Below, one piece after another: positions 16,985-24,933 of a DNA stretch of 59,797 nucleotides. This DNA is from Novosphingobium sp. GTDB lineage: Bacteria > Pseudomonadota > Alphaproteobacteria > Sphingomonadales > Sphingomonadaceae. The translations under genes and the position numbers were made by a program. Under the pieces are notes generated by a model. It saw nothing but the letters and a program-made list of their open reading frames with translations, searched no databases and was not told the DNA's origin. The number at the start of each line of letters is the position of its first letter. Position 1 is the first letter of the stretch. Location: NCBI RefSeq assembly GCF_025351285.1, contig NZ_JANXWG010000021.1, positions 1-59,797 on the forward strand, in the 5' to 3' direction.

Positions 16985-17737
16985 ATGACACGTTCGCTCC
17001 TCGGCCGCACCGCCGTCGTTACCGGGGCCGGATCGGGCATCGGCCGCGCCTGCGCGATCCGGCTGGCCGAAGATACCGCCAAAATCGCGATCTGGGACAT
17101 CAACCTGGCCGGCGCCGAAGCAACCGCCGAAATGATCCGCAAGGCCGGTGGCACCGCAATCGCGCTGGATGTCGATTGTTCGGACAAGGCCGCGATCCGC
17201 GCCGCCGCTGAAACCACGCGGACGGAACTCGGCCAGATCGAAATCCTGGTCAACAACGCCGGGATCGCGCCGTTCACGCCGTTCCTGGAAACCGATGACG
17301 ACCTGTTCGACAAGGTGATCCGCATCAACTTGCGTGGGCCGTGGCTCGTCACGAAGGAATGCCTGCCCGATATGCTGGCTGCCGGGTGGGGCCGCGTGAT
17401 CAACATCACATCGTCCTCGGTGCAGACCGGATCGCCCACGCAGGCGCATTACGTGTCATCGAAGGGCGGGATGGTCGGCATGACCAAGGCTCTGGCGCTC
17501 GAATTCGCCGGTCACGGGATCACGGTCAACATGGTGCCGCCGGGCTTCATCGACACCCCGATGCTGCGCGCCGCGCCGATCGATGCCGAAGCCTTCGCCA
17601 AAAGTCTGCCGATGAAGCGCATGGGCCAGCCAGAGGACATTGCCGCCGCCATCGCCTACCTTGCCTCGGAAGAAGCCAGCTACATCACCGGCCAGACGAT
17701 CAGCACCAATGGCGGCCGCTACATGGGGTCTCACTGA
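16985..17737 (+). CDS. SDR-family oxidoreductase
   Basis: 250 residues of the classical short-chain dehydrogenase type: cofactor loop TGAGSGIG, NNAG, catalytic region ending in YVSSKGG (Y-x3-K) and PPGFIDTPM. The acidic residue after the second strand (AIWDIN) suggests NAD(H) rather than NADP(H). It oxidises or reduces an unidentified alcohol/ketone. A second SDR begins two bases after its stop, so the pair is surely one operon. Confidence 0.88.
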   Translation: MTRSLLGRTAVVTGAGSGIGRACAIRLAEDTAKIAIWDINLAGAEATAEMIRKAGGTAIALDVDCSDKAAIRAAAETTRTELGQIEILVNNAGIAPFTPFLETDDDLFDKVIRINLRGPWLVTKECLPDMLAAGWGRVINITSSSVQTGSPTQAHYVSSKGGMVGMTKALALEFAGHGITVNMVPPGFIDTPMLRAAPIDAEAFAKSLPMKRMGQPEDIAAAIAYLASEEASYITGQTISTNGGRYMGSH

Positions 17738-17738
17738 C

Positions 17739-18542
17739 ATGGCCGGCAGGTTGGCCAACAAGATCGCGATCATCACCGGCGCGGCCGGGGGCATGGGTGA
17801 AGCATCGGCGCTGATGTTCGCGCGCGAAGGTGCGGCCATCGCGGCGGTGGACCTCAGCGAAGATCGCGTTGCGCATGTGGTCGAGGCGATCCGCAACGCG
17901 GGCGGAAAAGCGATCGGCATCGGTGCCGACGTTTCGAACAGCGCCGACATCGCGCGGCTGGTCGAACGCACGCTGTCCGAACTGGGCGTGCCCGACATCC
18001 TGTTCAACAACGCCGGGGTCGACAGCGAGGGCAAGCGCCCGATGCTGCTGATCGATGAAGCCGCGTTCGATCGGGTGATCGAGGTCAACCTCAAGGGCCC
18101 ATGGCTGATGATGAAGGCGGTGGCGCCGCACATGATCGCTGCCGGCAAGAAGGGCTCGATCATCAACACCGCTTCGATCGGCGCGTTCATCGCTGCATCG
18201 AGCGCGGGCTATTGCGCGTCCAAGGCCGGCCTGGTCGGGCTGACCAAGGTTGCGGCGGTGGAACTGGGCAAGCACGGCATCCGCGTCAACGCCCTGTGCC
18301 CCGGCGCCACCGAAACGCCGATGGCCAGAAGCCAGCGCCAGGAGATGGAGGCCAAGGGCTTGCCCACCTCGAACGCGATCATCGACCGCATGGGCGTGCT
18401 CGGCCGCATGGCGCAGCCTGAGGAGATGGCTGCGATGGCGCTGTTCCTGGCAAGCGACGAAAGCTCGTTTGCCACGGGTGCGAATTTCGTCAACGATGCC
18501 GGCTGGATGGCGATGAGCGGAGTGTCGATGCACAGCGGCTGA
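17739..18542 (+). CDS. SDR-family oxidoreductase
   Basis: 267 residues with TGAAGGMG in the cofactor loop, NNAG, the catalytic YCASKAG (Y-x3-K), and a C-terminal FVNDAGWMAMSG. It resembles the upstream SDR in architecture and NAD preference (AAVDLS) but is not a duplicate of it. Starting one base after the upstream stop, it is the second gene of the SDR pair. Tandem 14-bp repeats begin directly after its stop codon. Confidence 0.88.
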   Translation: MAGRLANKIAIITGAAGGMGEASALMFAREGAAIAAVDLSEDRVAHVVEAIRNAGGKAIGIGADVSNSADIARLVERTLSELGVPDILFNNAGVDSEGKRPMLLIDEAAFDRVIEVNLKGPWLMMKAVAPHMIAAGKKGSIINTASIGAFIAASSAGYCASKAGLVGLTKVAAVELGKHGIRVNALCPGATETPMARSQRQEMEAKGLPTSNAIIDRMGVLGRMAQPEEMAAMALFLASDESSFATGANFVNDAGWMAMSGVSMHSG

Positions 18543-18584
18543 TACTGATAGATTGGTACTGGCAGATTGGCACTGGCAGGTTGA
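18543..18584. repeat. Three tandem 14-bp repeats upstream of a tetR gene
   Basis: Units are TACTGATAGATTGG (18543-18556), TACTGGCAGATTGG (18557-18570) and CACTGGCAGGTTGA (18571-18584), head to tail with no spacer. The last unit runs into TTGACA (18581-18586), a possible -35 element for the tetR gene that starts at 18616. They could be an array of protein-binding sites or simple repeat expansion. Confidence 0.75.
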
Positions 18585-18615
18585 CACCGGACGCTGCCGC
18601 CTGAACATCGGGCAA

Positions 18616-19218
18616 ATGGCAACCAAGCGGCGCGTCGGCGCGGAAAATTCGGAAACACGCGCGCGGATCGTCGAGGCGGCCGAAGCGGTGATCCGCGATG
18701 ATGGCTATGCCGCGGTCTCCACGCGCAAGGTCGCGACGCGGCTCGGACTGCCCGCCAGCCTGGTGCATTACTACTTCCCGGCGACCGCGGACTTGTGGCT
18801 GGCGGTGTTCCGGCGCGGTGCCGCGCAAAGCGATGCGATGATCGATGCCGCCGCCGCCGATCACGATCCGGTGCGCGCGCTGTGGCGGTTCCACGCCGAC
18901 GCCAGCCGTGCCGCATTAAGCCTGGAATTCATGGCACTCGCCAACCGCCACGCCAGCTTGCGCGCGGCGATTGCCGATCACGTTGCCGCGATGCGCGCGC
19001 GCGAAAGTGATATGTTTGCCCGCGCAATCGGGGCGCGACTGGCAGAGGCGCCGCGCGCAACGCCCGGCGTTTCGCCCGAAGCGCTGTCGGTGCTGCTGGC
19101 CGGCGTGGGCCGCGCGCTGGTGATGGAAGGCGCGATGGGGGTAAGCGCCGGCCATGCCGACGCACGCGCGTGGATCGATGGCTGGCTCGACGCGTTGCTT
19201 GGCACCCGGCCGGCTTGA
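18616..19218 (+). CDS. TetR-family regulator
   Basis: 200 residues. The N-terminal helix-turn-helix domain is typical (TRARIVEAAEAVIRDDGY, then VSTRKVATRLGLPASLVHYY). The C-terminal ligand domain is helical and unassigned. It lies between an SDR pair and a TauD-family dioxygenase gene on the same strand, and the 68-bp gap before the dioxygenase holds a long palindrome that is a good candidate for its operator. It probably represses the downstream gene and may sense a substrate of that enzyme (inference). Confidence 0.87.
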   Translation: MATKRRVGAENSETRARIVEAAEAVIRDDGYAAVSTRKVATRLGLPASLVHYYFPATADLWLAVFRRGAAQSDAMIDAAAADHDPVRALWRFHADASRAALSLEFMALANRHASLRAAIADHVAAMRARESDMFARAIGARLAEAPRATPGVSPEALSVLLAGVGRALVMEGAMGVSAGHADARAWIDGWLDALLGTRPA

Positions 19219-19220
19219 CA
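19215..19220 (+). promoter_or_regulatory. Candidate -35 element for the dioxygenase gene
   Basis: A perfect TTGACA overlaps the stop codon of the tetR gene. No good -10 match is seen at the ideal distance; the region about 17 bp downstream falls inside the palindrome 19232-19257, so a bound repressor would block it. Confidence 0.4.
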
Positions 19221-19231
19221 GGAAGCGAGCG

Positions 19232-19257
19232 GTGTGTTGAACAGGTGTTCAATACAC
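19232..19257. promoter_or_regulatory. Candidate TetR operator (26-bp palindrome)
   Basis: GTGTGTTGAACAGGTGTTCA continues to ATACAC; the two halves are inverted copies apart from one mismatched pair, with TTGAACA-GG-TGTTCAA at its core. It lies between the tetR gene and the dioxygenase gene and is the right size for a TetR dimer or dimer pair. Confidence 0.65.
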
Positions 19258-19285
19258 GACCGAGTCGATCCGGGAGAACTGCGCC

Positions 19286-20146
19286 ATGAACGTCACCACC
19301 ACCGTGAAGCCCGCCTCCGAACTCCGGTTGGCCGTCGAACAGATCAAGCCCAAGATCGGCGCGCGTGTGCTCAACACCAAGGCCGAACTGCTCGATGGGT
19401 CGCTGGGTCCGCAATTGCGCGAACTGCTCGATGAACGCGGCGTGCTGGTGTTCCCGAAGATCGATTTCACCGACGAGGAACAGGTCGCCTTCACCAAGAC
19501 GATGGGGACGTTTGCGCCGGAAATGCGCGACACCGAGGAAAAGATCCACAAGATCACGCTCGACGAAAAGCTCAACCCCGGGGTGGCCGAATATCTGAAG
19601 GGCTCGCTCTATTGGCATATCGACGGGACCATGAACAAGCTGCCGATCCTGGCCTCGTTGCTATCGTGCAAGAAAACCGCGACCTGGGGCGGAAATACCG
19701 GGTTTTGCAGCACCTACTGGGCCTGGGAAGACCTGCCCGAAGCCCGCAAGGCCGAGCTTGACGGCTTGCGCGTGCGCCACGGCGCCTGGGCCTCGCTGTT
19801 CTATTACGAACCCGAACCCAGCCTGGCCAAGCTGGAACACATGCAGGCGATCGGCGATGTCGAAATCCCGCTGGTTTGGACGCACAAGTCGGGCCGCAAA
19901 TCGTTGCTGATCGGCTGCACCGCGCACACCATCACCGGCAAGGACCCGATGGAAAGCGCGCGCATCATCCACGGTCTGCGCGAATGGGCGACCAGCGAAC
20001 CGTTCCACTTCAGCCACGAATGGTCGGTGGGAGACCTGGTGATCTGGGACAACACCGGCACCATGCACCGCGCCGAAGCCTACGATCCCACGTGTGACCG
20101 GATGATGCACCGCACCAAGCTGATGGGCGAGGAAGAGATTCAGTAG
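19286..20146 (+). CDS. TauD/TfdA-family Fe(II)/2-oxoglutarate dioxygenase
   Basis: 286 residues with the facial triad of this family: H-x-D in LYWHIDGTM (His near 111, Asp near 113) and the distal histidine in WDNTGTMHRAEAYDP (near 261), with a downstream arginine likely binding 2-oxoglutarate. It couples 2-oxoglutarate decarboxylation to hydroxylation of an organic substrate, often releasing an ether, sulfonate or oxygenated side group. A GGAGAA site precedes the ATG. The convergent Rieske gene runs antisense through its last 486 bp. Confidence 0.88.
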   Translation: MNVTTTVKPASELRLAVEQIKPKIGARVLNTKAELLDGSLGPQLRELLDERGVLVFPKIDFTDEEQVAFTKTMGTFAPEMRDTEEKIHKITLDEKLNPGVAEYLKGSLYWHIDGTMNKLPILASLLSCKKTATWGGNTGFCSTYWAWEDLPEARKAELDGLRVRHGAWASLFYYEPEPSLAKLEHMQAIGDVEIPLVWTHKSGRKSLLIGCTAHTITGKDPMESARIIHGLREWATSEPFHFSHEWSVGDLVIWDNTGTMHRAEAYDPTCDRMMHRTKLMGEEEIQ

Positions 20147-21535
20147 GAAGCAAGAGCCCACCCCGGCCCCTCCCGACTCGCCCAGCTTCACCGGCGCACC
20201 CACTCCCATGAACCGCGCCAGATTCCAGTGCAGGCTGGGGATCGTGCGTTCCATGTAGGGATTGGGCTGCGTGCCACGGAAACCGTGGTTCTTCATGCCC
20301 TGCTGGACCGCGGCCATGTTGGCGAAATCCTGCTGCAACACCGGCGGCCAGTCCTCGCGCGCGGTCTGCTCCCACTCGGTGTCAGGCGCCTCACCCTCAG
20401 GATACAATTCATAGACCGCCGCTTCGAAATAGCACTGGTCGGGATCATCACCGCACGGCCGCGCCGCGTAGCACAGCATGTTGTTGACCGCGTGGCCGAT
20501 CTGGAAGTTGGGGAATACCTGCCACGATGTGCCGCTCTGCGCGGTGTGCTGGGGATCGACCACCGGCCAATGCACCCCCCGCGCCGCATCGGTCGCGCGT
20601 GCCGAGGTCAGCCAGTGCTTCGAGACTTCGGCCGGCGGCGTGCCCTCGGGCAGTTCGTCCTTCAGCCGGATCGCCGCCTCCACCAAGGTCCGCGTGGTGT
20701 TGGTGTTGGCGTTTTCCCAAGTGAACACCTGCATCTCGGCGGTGGATATGCGCGGATCGCCCGTGCCGAGCCGCAGCTTGGCCGCATCCTCCTCCTGCCC
20801 CTTGGGCGCATCGTAACCAATGTTGCTGTGCGTCCCCTGGTTGCGACCCCACCCGCGAAACTGCCCGAACGCCATGAATTCGGGATGCGTGCCGGGCACA
20901 TGATACGTCTCGCTGAACGCCTCCAGCGCCACCTTCCAGTTGCATTCGAACCGGATCCACTTGCGCCACCGACAACGCATGGTCTGCAACCGGAACGGAT
21001 CGAGCATCGTCGCCGCCGGCTCAAGCCAATCGCGCAACGCGGGCGCTTGCGCGTTCATCGTCACCCACAGCCACCCGCCCCACGTATCGACCCGCACCGG
21101 CCCCAGCCGCGTGCTCTCCGCCGTCAGCGAACCCTGCCAATCGTTCTGATGCTGGATATAGGTGCAAGCCCCCGCATGATCGAACGTCCAGCCATGGAAC
21201 CCGCACACGAATTGCCGCCGATTGCCCCGCGCATTGCGCTGCCCCGCCGGAGTATCCACGAGCCGCCGACCCCGATGCGGGCAGACGTTGTAGAATGCGC
21301 GCACTTCGGTGTCGCTGGCGCGCAGGACGATGATCGAATCCGGGCCGATGTCGTAAGTGATGAAGTCGCCGACGGCCGGAATGTCCTCGATCCGCCCGGC
21401 CTGAAGCCATACTTTGCGCCACAATCGGTCCTGCTCGGCGCGGGCGTAGTCGCGGGAAAGGTAGGCTTCGGAGCCGATGGTGACGGCTTGGGTGAGGTCT
21501 GCGGCCGATTGGACGGTGCGGGTGTGTTCGTTCAT
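19661..21535 (-). CDS. Rieske oxygenase alpha subunit with abnormal antisense extension
   Basis: Aromatic-ring-hydroxylating-type terminal oxygenase. The Rieske cluster ligands are CPH (Cys85, His87) and CGFH (Cys111, His114); the mononuclear iron site is in SETYHVPGTHPEF (His212, His217). Family members end at about 450-470 residues. Here the frame stays open to 624 residues, and residues from about 464 on are simply the antisense of the tauD gene (FLLNLFLAHQ onwards). A reading one base ahead would meet a TGA at 20142-20140 just inside tauD, so a one-base indel in the C/G runs at 20157-20174 is the simplest explanation. An acyl-CoA dehydrogenase gene ends 13 bp upstream. Confidence 0.8.
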   Translation of the reverse strand: MNEHTRTVQSAADLTQAVTIGSEAYLSRDYARAEQDRLWRKVWLQAGRIEDIPAVGDFITYDIGPDSIIVLRASDTEVRAFYNVCPHRGRRLVDTPAGQRNARGNRRQFVCGFHGWTFDHAGACTYIQHQNDWQGSLTAESTRLGPVRVDTWGGWLWVTMNAQAPALRDWLEPAATMLDPFRLQTMRCRWRKWIRFECNWKVALEAFSETYHVPGTHPEFMAFGQFRGWGRNQGTHSNIGYDAPKGQEEDAAKLRLGTGDPRISTAEMQVFTWENANTNTTRTLVEAAIRLKDELPEGTPPAEVSKHWLTSARATDAARGVHWPVVDPQHTAQSGTSWQVFPNFQIGHAVNNMLCYAARPCGDDPDQCYFEAAVYELYPEGEAPDTEWEQTAREDWPPVLQQDFANMAAVQQGMKNHGFRGTQPNPYMERTIPSLHWNLARFMGVGAPVKLGESGGAGVGSCFLLNLFLAHQLGAVHHPVTRGIVGFGAVHGAGVVPDHQVSHRPFVAEVERFAGRPFAQTVDDARAFHRVLAGDGVRGAADQQRFAARLVRPNQRDFDIADRLHVFQLGQAGFGFVIEQRGPGAVAHAQAVKLGLAGFGQVFPGPVGAAKPGISAPGRGFLAR

Positions 21536-21548
21536 CGGGCAGCCCTCA

Positions 21549-22715
21549 TCAATAAGACCTCGGCAAATCCAGCACCTTTTCGGCGAGGAAATTGAGGATC
21601 ATGTGCGGCGAAACCGGCGCGGTCCGGGGGATCAGGCTTTCGCGCAGATAGCGTTCGACGTGGTATTCCTGTGCGTAGCCCATTCCGCCCAGCGTCAGCA
21701 TCGCGGTATGGCAGGCTTCGAAGCCGTTTTCGCCCGCCAGATACTTGGCGGCGTTGGCCTCGATGCCGCAGTCCTGGCCGGCGTCGAACAGCGCGGCGGC
21801 TTTGAAGGTCATCAGGTTGGCGGCTTCCAACTGCGCCCAGCATTTCGCCAGCGGGTGGGCGATGCCCTGGTTCTGGCCGATGGGCCGATCGAACACCACG
21901 CGTTCGCGGGCGTAGCGGGCGGCGCGGGCCAGGGCGGCGCGGCCGAGGCCGACGGCTTCGGCTGCGATCAACACGCGTTCGGGGTTGAGGCCGTGTAGCA
22001 GGTATTTGAAGCCCTTGCCCTCTTCGCCCACCAGATCGTGTTCGGGGATGAAGTAATCCTCGAAGAACAGCATGTTCGAATCGACGGCGTGGCGACCCAT
22101 CTTGTGGATCAGGCGGGTTTCGATCTTTTCGCGATCGAAGTCGGTGTAGAACAGGCTGAGCCCGTCGGTCTTGCGGGCGCAGTCCTCGATCGGCGTGGTG
22201 CGCGCGATCAGCAGCATCTTGTTGGCGACTTGCGCGGTGGAAATCCAGATCTTGTCGCCACTGACGCTGTAACCGCCGGGGACGCGGGTGGCGCGGGTCT
22301 TGAGCTGGGTGGTGTTGAGCCCGGCGTTGGGTTCCGTCACGGCGAAGCAGGCCTTGTCGGCGCCCGAGACGATGCCGGGGATGGCGCGCTGCTGCTGCTC
22401 CTCGGTGCCGAACAGGATCAGCGGTTGCAGCCCGAAGATGTTGATGTGGACCGCGCTGGCCCCGCTCATGCCCGCGCCCGATTCAGCAATCGCCTGCATC
22501 ATGATCGAGGCTTCGGTGATGCCCAGCCCCGCGCCGCCGAAGCGCGTTGGCATGGCGATGCCGAGCCAGCCGGCGTCTGCCAGCGAGCGGTAGAAATCTT
22601 CGGGGAATGCGCCTTCGCGGTCACGTTCCAACCAGTATTCGTCGGGGAAGCGCGTGCAGTGCTTCAGGATCGTATCGCGGATTTCCTGCTGGTCTGGGCT
22701 GAAGTTGAAATCCAC
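21549..22715 (-). CDS. Acyl-CoA dehydrogenase
   Basis: About 388 residues. The fold is continuous from DFNFSPDQQEIRDTIL to LGGMGYAQEYHVERYLRES, with the substrate/FAD segment CFAVTEPNAGLNTT and KIWIST. The flavin enzyme would desaturate an acyl-CoA in the cytoplasm, passing electrons to ETF. I chose GTG at 22715, giving the common MDFNFSP start; a TTG at 22745 would add ten residues. It lies just upstream of the Rieske gene in the same operon, which is why an acyl-CoA formed after ring attack is a reasonable substrate guess. Confidence 0.88.
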   Translation of the reverse strand: MDFNFSPDQQEIRDTILKHCTRFPDEYWLERDREGAFPEDFYRSLADAGWLGIAMPTRFGGAGLGITEASIMMQAIAESGAGMSGASAVHINIFGLQPLILFGTEEQQQRAIPGIVSGADKACFAVTEPNAGLNTTQLKTRATRVPGGYSVSGDKIWISTAQVANKMLLIARTTPIEDCARKTDGLSLFYTDFDREKIETRLIHKMGRHAVDSNMLFFEDYFIPEHDLVGEEGKGFKYLLHGLNPERVLIAAEAVGLGRAALARAARYARERVVFDRPIGQNQGIAHPLAKCWAQLEAANLMTFKAAALFDAGQDCGIEANAAKYLAGENGFEACHTAMLTLGGMGYAQEYHVERYLRESLIPRTAPVSPHMILNFLAEKVLDLPRSY

Positions 22716-22857
22716 GCTATGTGCCGCCCGTGCTGGTTTGGTCAACGCAAGGGACTAGCAGCGGCTGGCACCGGCCTCAACGCAAGCGACAGCGATATCG
22801 GCGGGGCGAAGACGGCGGCGATGGATTTGGCGCGCCAAGCCCGCTAGCCCCACCGCC

Positions 22858-24027
22858 ATGACCAGCAAAACAGCAACCGGGCCGCACGCCAAAGGACCAC
22901 TCAGGGGCGTCCGCGTGATCGATCTCACCGCGATGATTTTCGGGCCTTATGCCACGCAGATCATGGCCGACATGGGCGCCGACGTGATCAAGATCGAGCC
23001 GCCCGAGGGCGATCCCACGCGCTATGTCTCGGTGGCGCCCGCGCCGGGGCTGGCGGGGGTTTACGTAAACGTGAACCGGGGCAAGCGTTCGGTGGTTCTC
23101 GATCTCAAGACCGAGCAGGGCAAGGCGGCCTTGCGCAAGCTGATCGCGGGCGCGGACGTGTTCATCCATTCGATGCGCGCGGCGGCGGTGAAGAAGCTGG
23201 GCTTCGATTACGAAGCGGTTGCGGCGATCAACCCCGGCATCGTTTATACCAACTGCTACGGTTATGGGCATCGCGGGCCCGAGCGCGATCGGCCGGCTTA
23301 TGATGACACGATCCAGGCCGAATCCGGGCTGGTGGCGTTGCAGCAGCAGTTGACCGGGATGCCCGCGTACCTGGGCACGATCGTGGCAGACAAGGTCTCG
23401 GGCCTGACCGCGCTTTACGCCACGATGATGGCGCTGTTCCACAAGGCGCGCACCGGCGAGGGCCAGGAGGTGGAGGTCGCCATGTTCGAGACGATGGCCT
23501 CGTTCGTGCTGGTCGAACATGCCAACGGCGCAATGTTCACCCCGCCGCTGAGCGAGGCGTTCTATCCGCGCGTGGTCGCGCCGAACCGCAAGCCTTACGC
23601 CACGAAGGACGGCCATATCTCGGCGTTGATCTACAACGACAAGCACTGGGCGGCGTTCGTCGGAGCGGTAAAACCGGAGTGGGCAACGCCTGAGATGGAC
23701 GCGTTGGAAGCCCGCGCCGCGCAGATCGACCGCATCTACGGATTGCTCGCAGAAACCTTCCTGACGCGCACCACCGCCGAATGGATCGAGTTGCTGACCC
23801 ACCTCAACGTGCCCGCCGCACCCTTGCGCACCCCCGCCGAACTGTTCACCGATCCGCATCTGGACGCCGTCGGCTTCTTCGAGACGGTGGATAGCGAACA
23901 AGGCCCGGTGCGCTTCCCCGGCGTGCCGACCTGGTTCTCTCGCACCCCCGGCGCGGTATCCGGCCCGACGCGGACGCTGGGCGCGGATACCGACGATGTG
24001 TTGCGCGAACTCGGGCTGGAGGAATAG
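22858..24027 (+). CDS. Family III (CaiB/BaiF-type) CoA-transferase
   Basis: 389 residues, normal for the family. The start VRVIDLTAMIFGPYATQIMA, MGADVIKIEPP and the active-site segment RPAYDDTIQAESGL (nucleophilic aspartate near residue 149) are diagnostic. It moves CoA between acids and CoA-thioesters; some relatives are racemases such as alpha-methylacyl-CoA racemase, but the visible pattern fits a transferase. It diverges from the acyl-CoA dehydrogenase/Rieske operon, and could activate a carboxylic acid for that pathway. Confidence 0.87.
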   Translation: MTSKTATGPHAKGPLRGVRVIDLTAMIFGPYATQIMADMGADVIKIEPPEGDPTRYVSVAPAPGLAGVYVNVNRGKRSVVLDLKTEQGKAALRKLIAGADVFIHSMRAAAVKKLGFDYEAVAAINPGIVYTNCYGYGHRGPERDRPAYDDTIQAESGLVALQQQLTGMPAYLGTIVADKVSGLTALYATMMALFHKARTGEGQEVEVAMFETMASFVLVEHANGAMFTPPLSEAFYPRVVAPNRKPYATKDGHISALIYNDKHWAAFVGAVKPEWATPEMDALEARAAQIDRIYGLLAETFLTRTTAEWIELLTHLNVPAAPLRTPAELFTDPHLDAVGFFETVDSEQGPVRFPGVPTWFSRTPGAVSGPTRTLGADTDDVLRELGLEE

Positions 24028-24033
24028 TCAGCG

Positions 24034-24729
24034 CTATTCGGTTTCGTCACCCGCCAGCAGGAACTTCCAGATCAGTCCGCCGATCGCCGCGCCCGCTAGC
24101 GGTGCCAGCCAGAACAGCCACAACTGGCCCAGCGCACCCGTCGTCGCGAACAGCGCCGCGCCGGTCGACCGGGCGGGATTGACCGAGGTGTTGGTGACGG
24201 GGATCGAAATCAGGTGGATCAACGTCAGCGCCAGCCCGATGGCCAGCGGGGCGAAGCCGGCGGGTACGGACTTTGCGGTCGACCCCAGGATCACGATCAG
24301 GAAACCCGCGGTCAGCACCACTTCGATCAGCAGCGCCGCCATCAGCGAATAACCGCCAGGCGACAGCGCGCCATAGCCGTTCGAGGCGAAGCCGCCGGCC
24401 GCGAAGCCCGGCTTGCCCGAGGCGATCGCGAACAGCACTCCGCCCGCGACTACCGCGCCCGCGACTTGCACGATCCAGTAGGGCAGCACGTTGCGCCATT
24501 CGAAGCGGTTGGCCACCGCCAGCCCGAGCGAGACAGCCGGGTTGAAATGCCCGCCCGAAATCCCGCCGACGGCATAAGCCATCGTCAGCACGGTCAGCCC
24601 GAAAGCCAGCGAAACCCCCGCAAATCCGATGCCGAGCTCCGGAAACGCCGCAGCTTGCACCGCCGACCCGCAGCCGCCGAACACCAGCCAGAAAGTCCCG
24701 AAAAACTCTGCCGTCAATTTCCTTGTCAT
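24034..24729 (-). CDS. aqpZ: Aquaporin Z
   Basis: 231 residues, six membrane helices with two half-helices bearing the NPA signatures (HFNPAVS at 63-65 and VNPARS at 184-186). His near 172 and Arg near 187 match the narrow water-selective filter of AqpZ rather than a glycerol facilitator. It would mediate water flow across the inner membrane. It stands alone among catabolic genes, convergent with the CoA-transferase and divergent from the next Rieske gene across 204 bp. Confidence 0.93.
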   Translation of the reverse strand: MTRKLTAEFFGTFWLVFGGCGSAVQAAAFPELGIGFAGVSLAFGLTVLTMAYAVGGISGGHFNPAVSLGLAVANRFEWRNVLPYWIVQVAGAVVAGGVLFAIASGKPGFAAGGFASNGYGALSPGGYSLMAALLIEVVLTAGFLIVILGSTAKSVPAGFAPLAIGLALTLIHLISIPVTNTSVNPARSTGAALFATTGALGQLWLFWLAPLAGAAIGGLIWKFLLAGDETE

Positions 24730-24773
24730 CCCGCCCGCTCCCTTTGTTGTTATGCGGGCAACCTATCGCATCG

Positions 24774-24795
24774 ATTGCGGCACGCAATTGCAATC
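24774..24795. promoter_or_regulatory. Nested inverted repeat in the aqpZ/Rieske divergent region
   Basis: ATTGC-GGCAC-GCAAT is followed by the palindrome ATTGCAAT; both lie between divergent start codons and could be operator sites. No clear -35/-10 pair can be assigned. Confidence 0.35.
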
Positions 24796-24933
24796 TGCAC
24801 CCACTTTGCCCGGCGATGATCGGGGCGGCGATGAAACGCTCGCCCTTCCGGCCGTGGCTTGCGCGCCCTCGCCCAGTCTTTAGGCTCGCCGCCGAAGCCC
24901 CTCAGGGGCCAAACCAGATCAATGAGGCACGAC

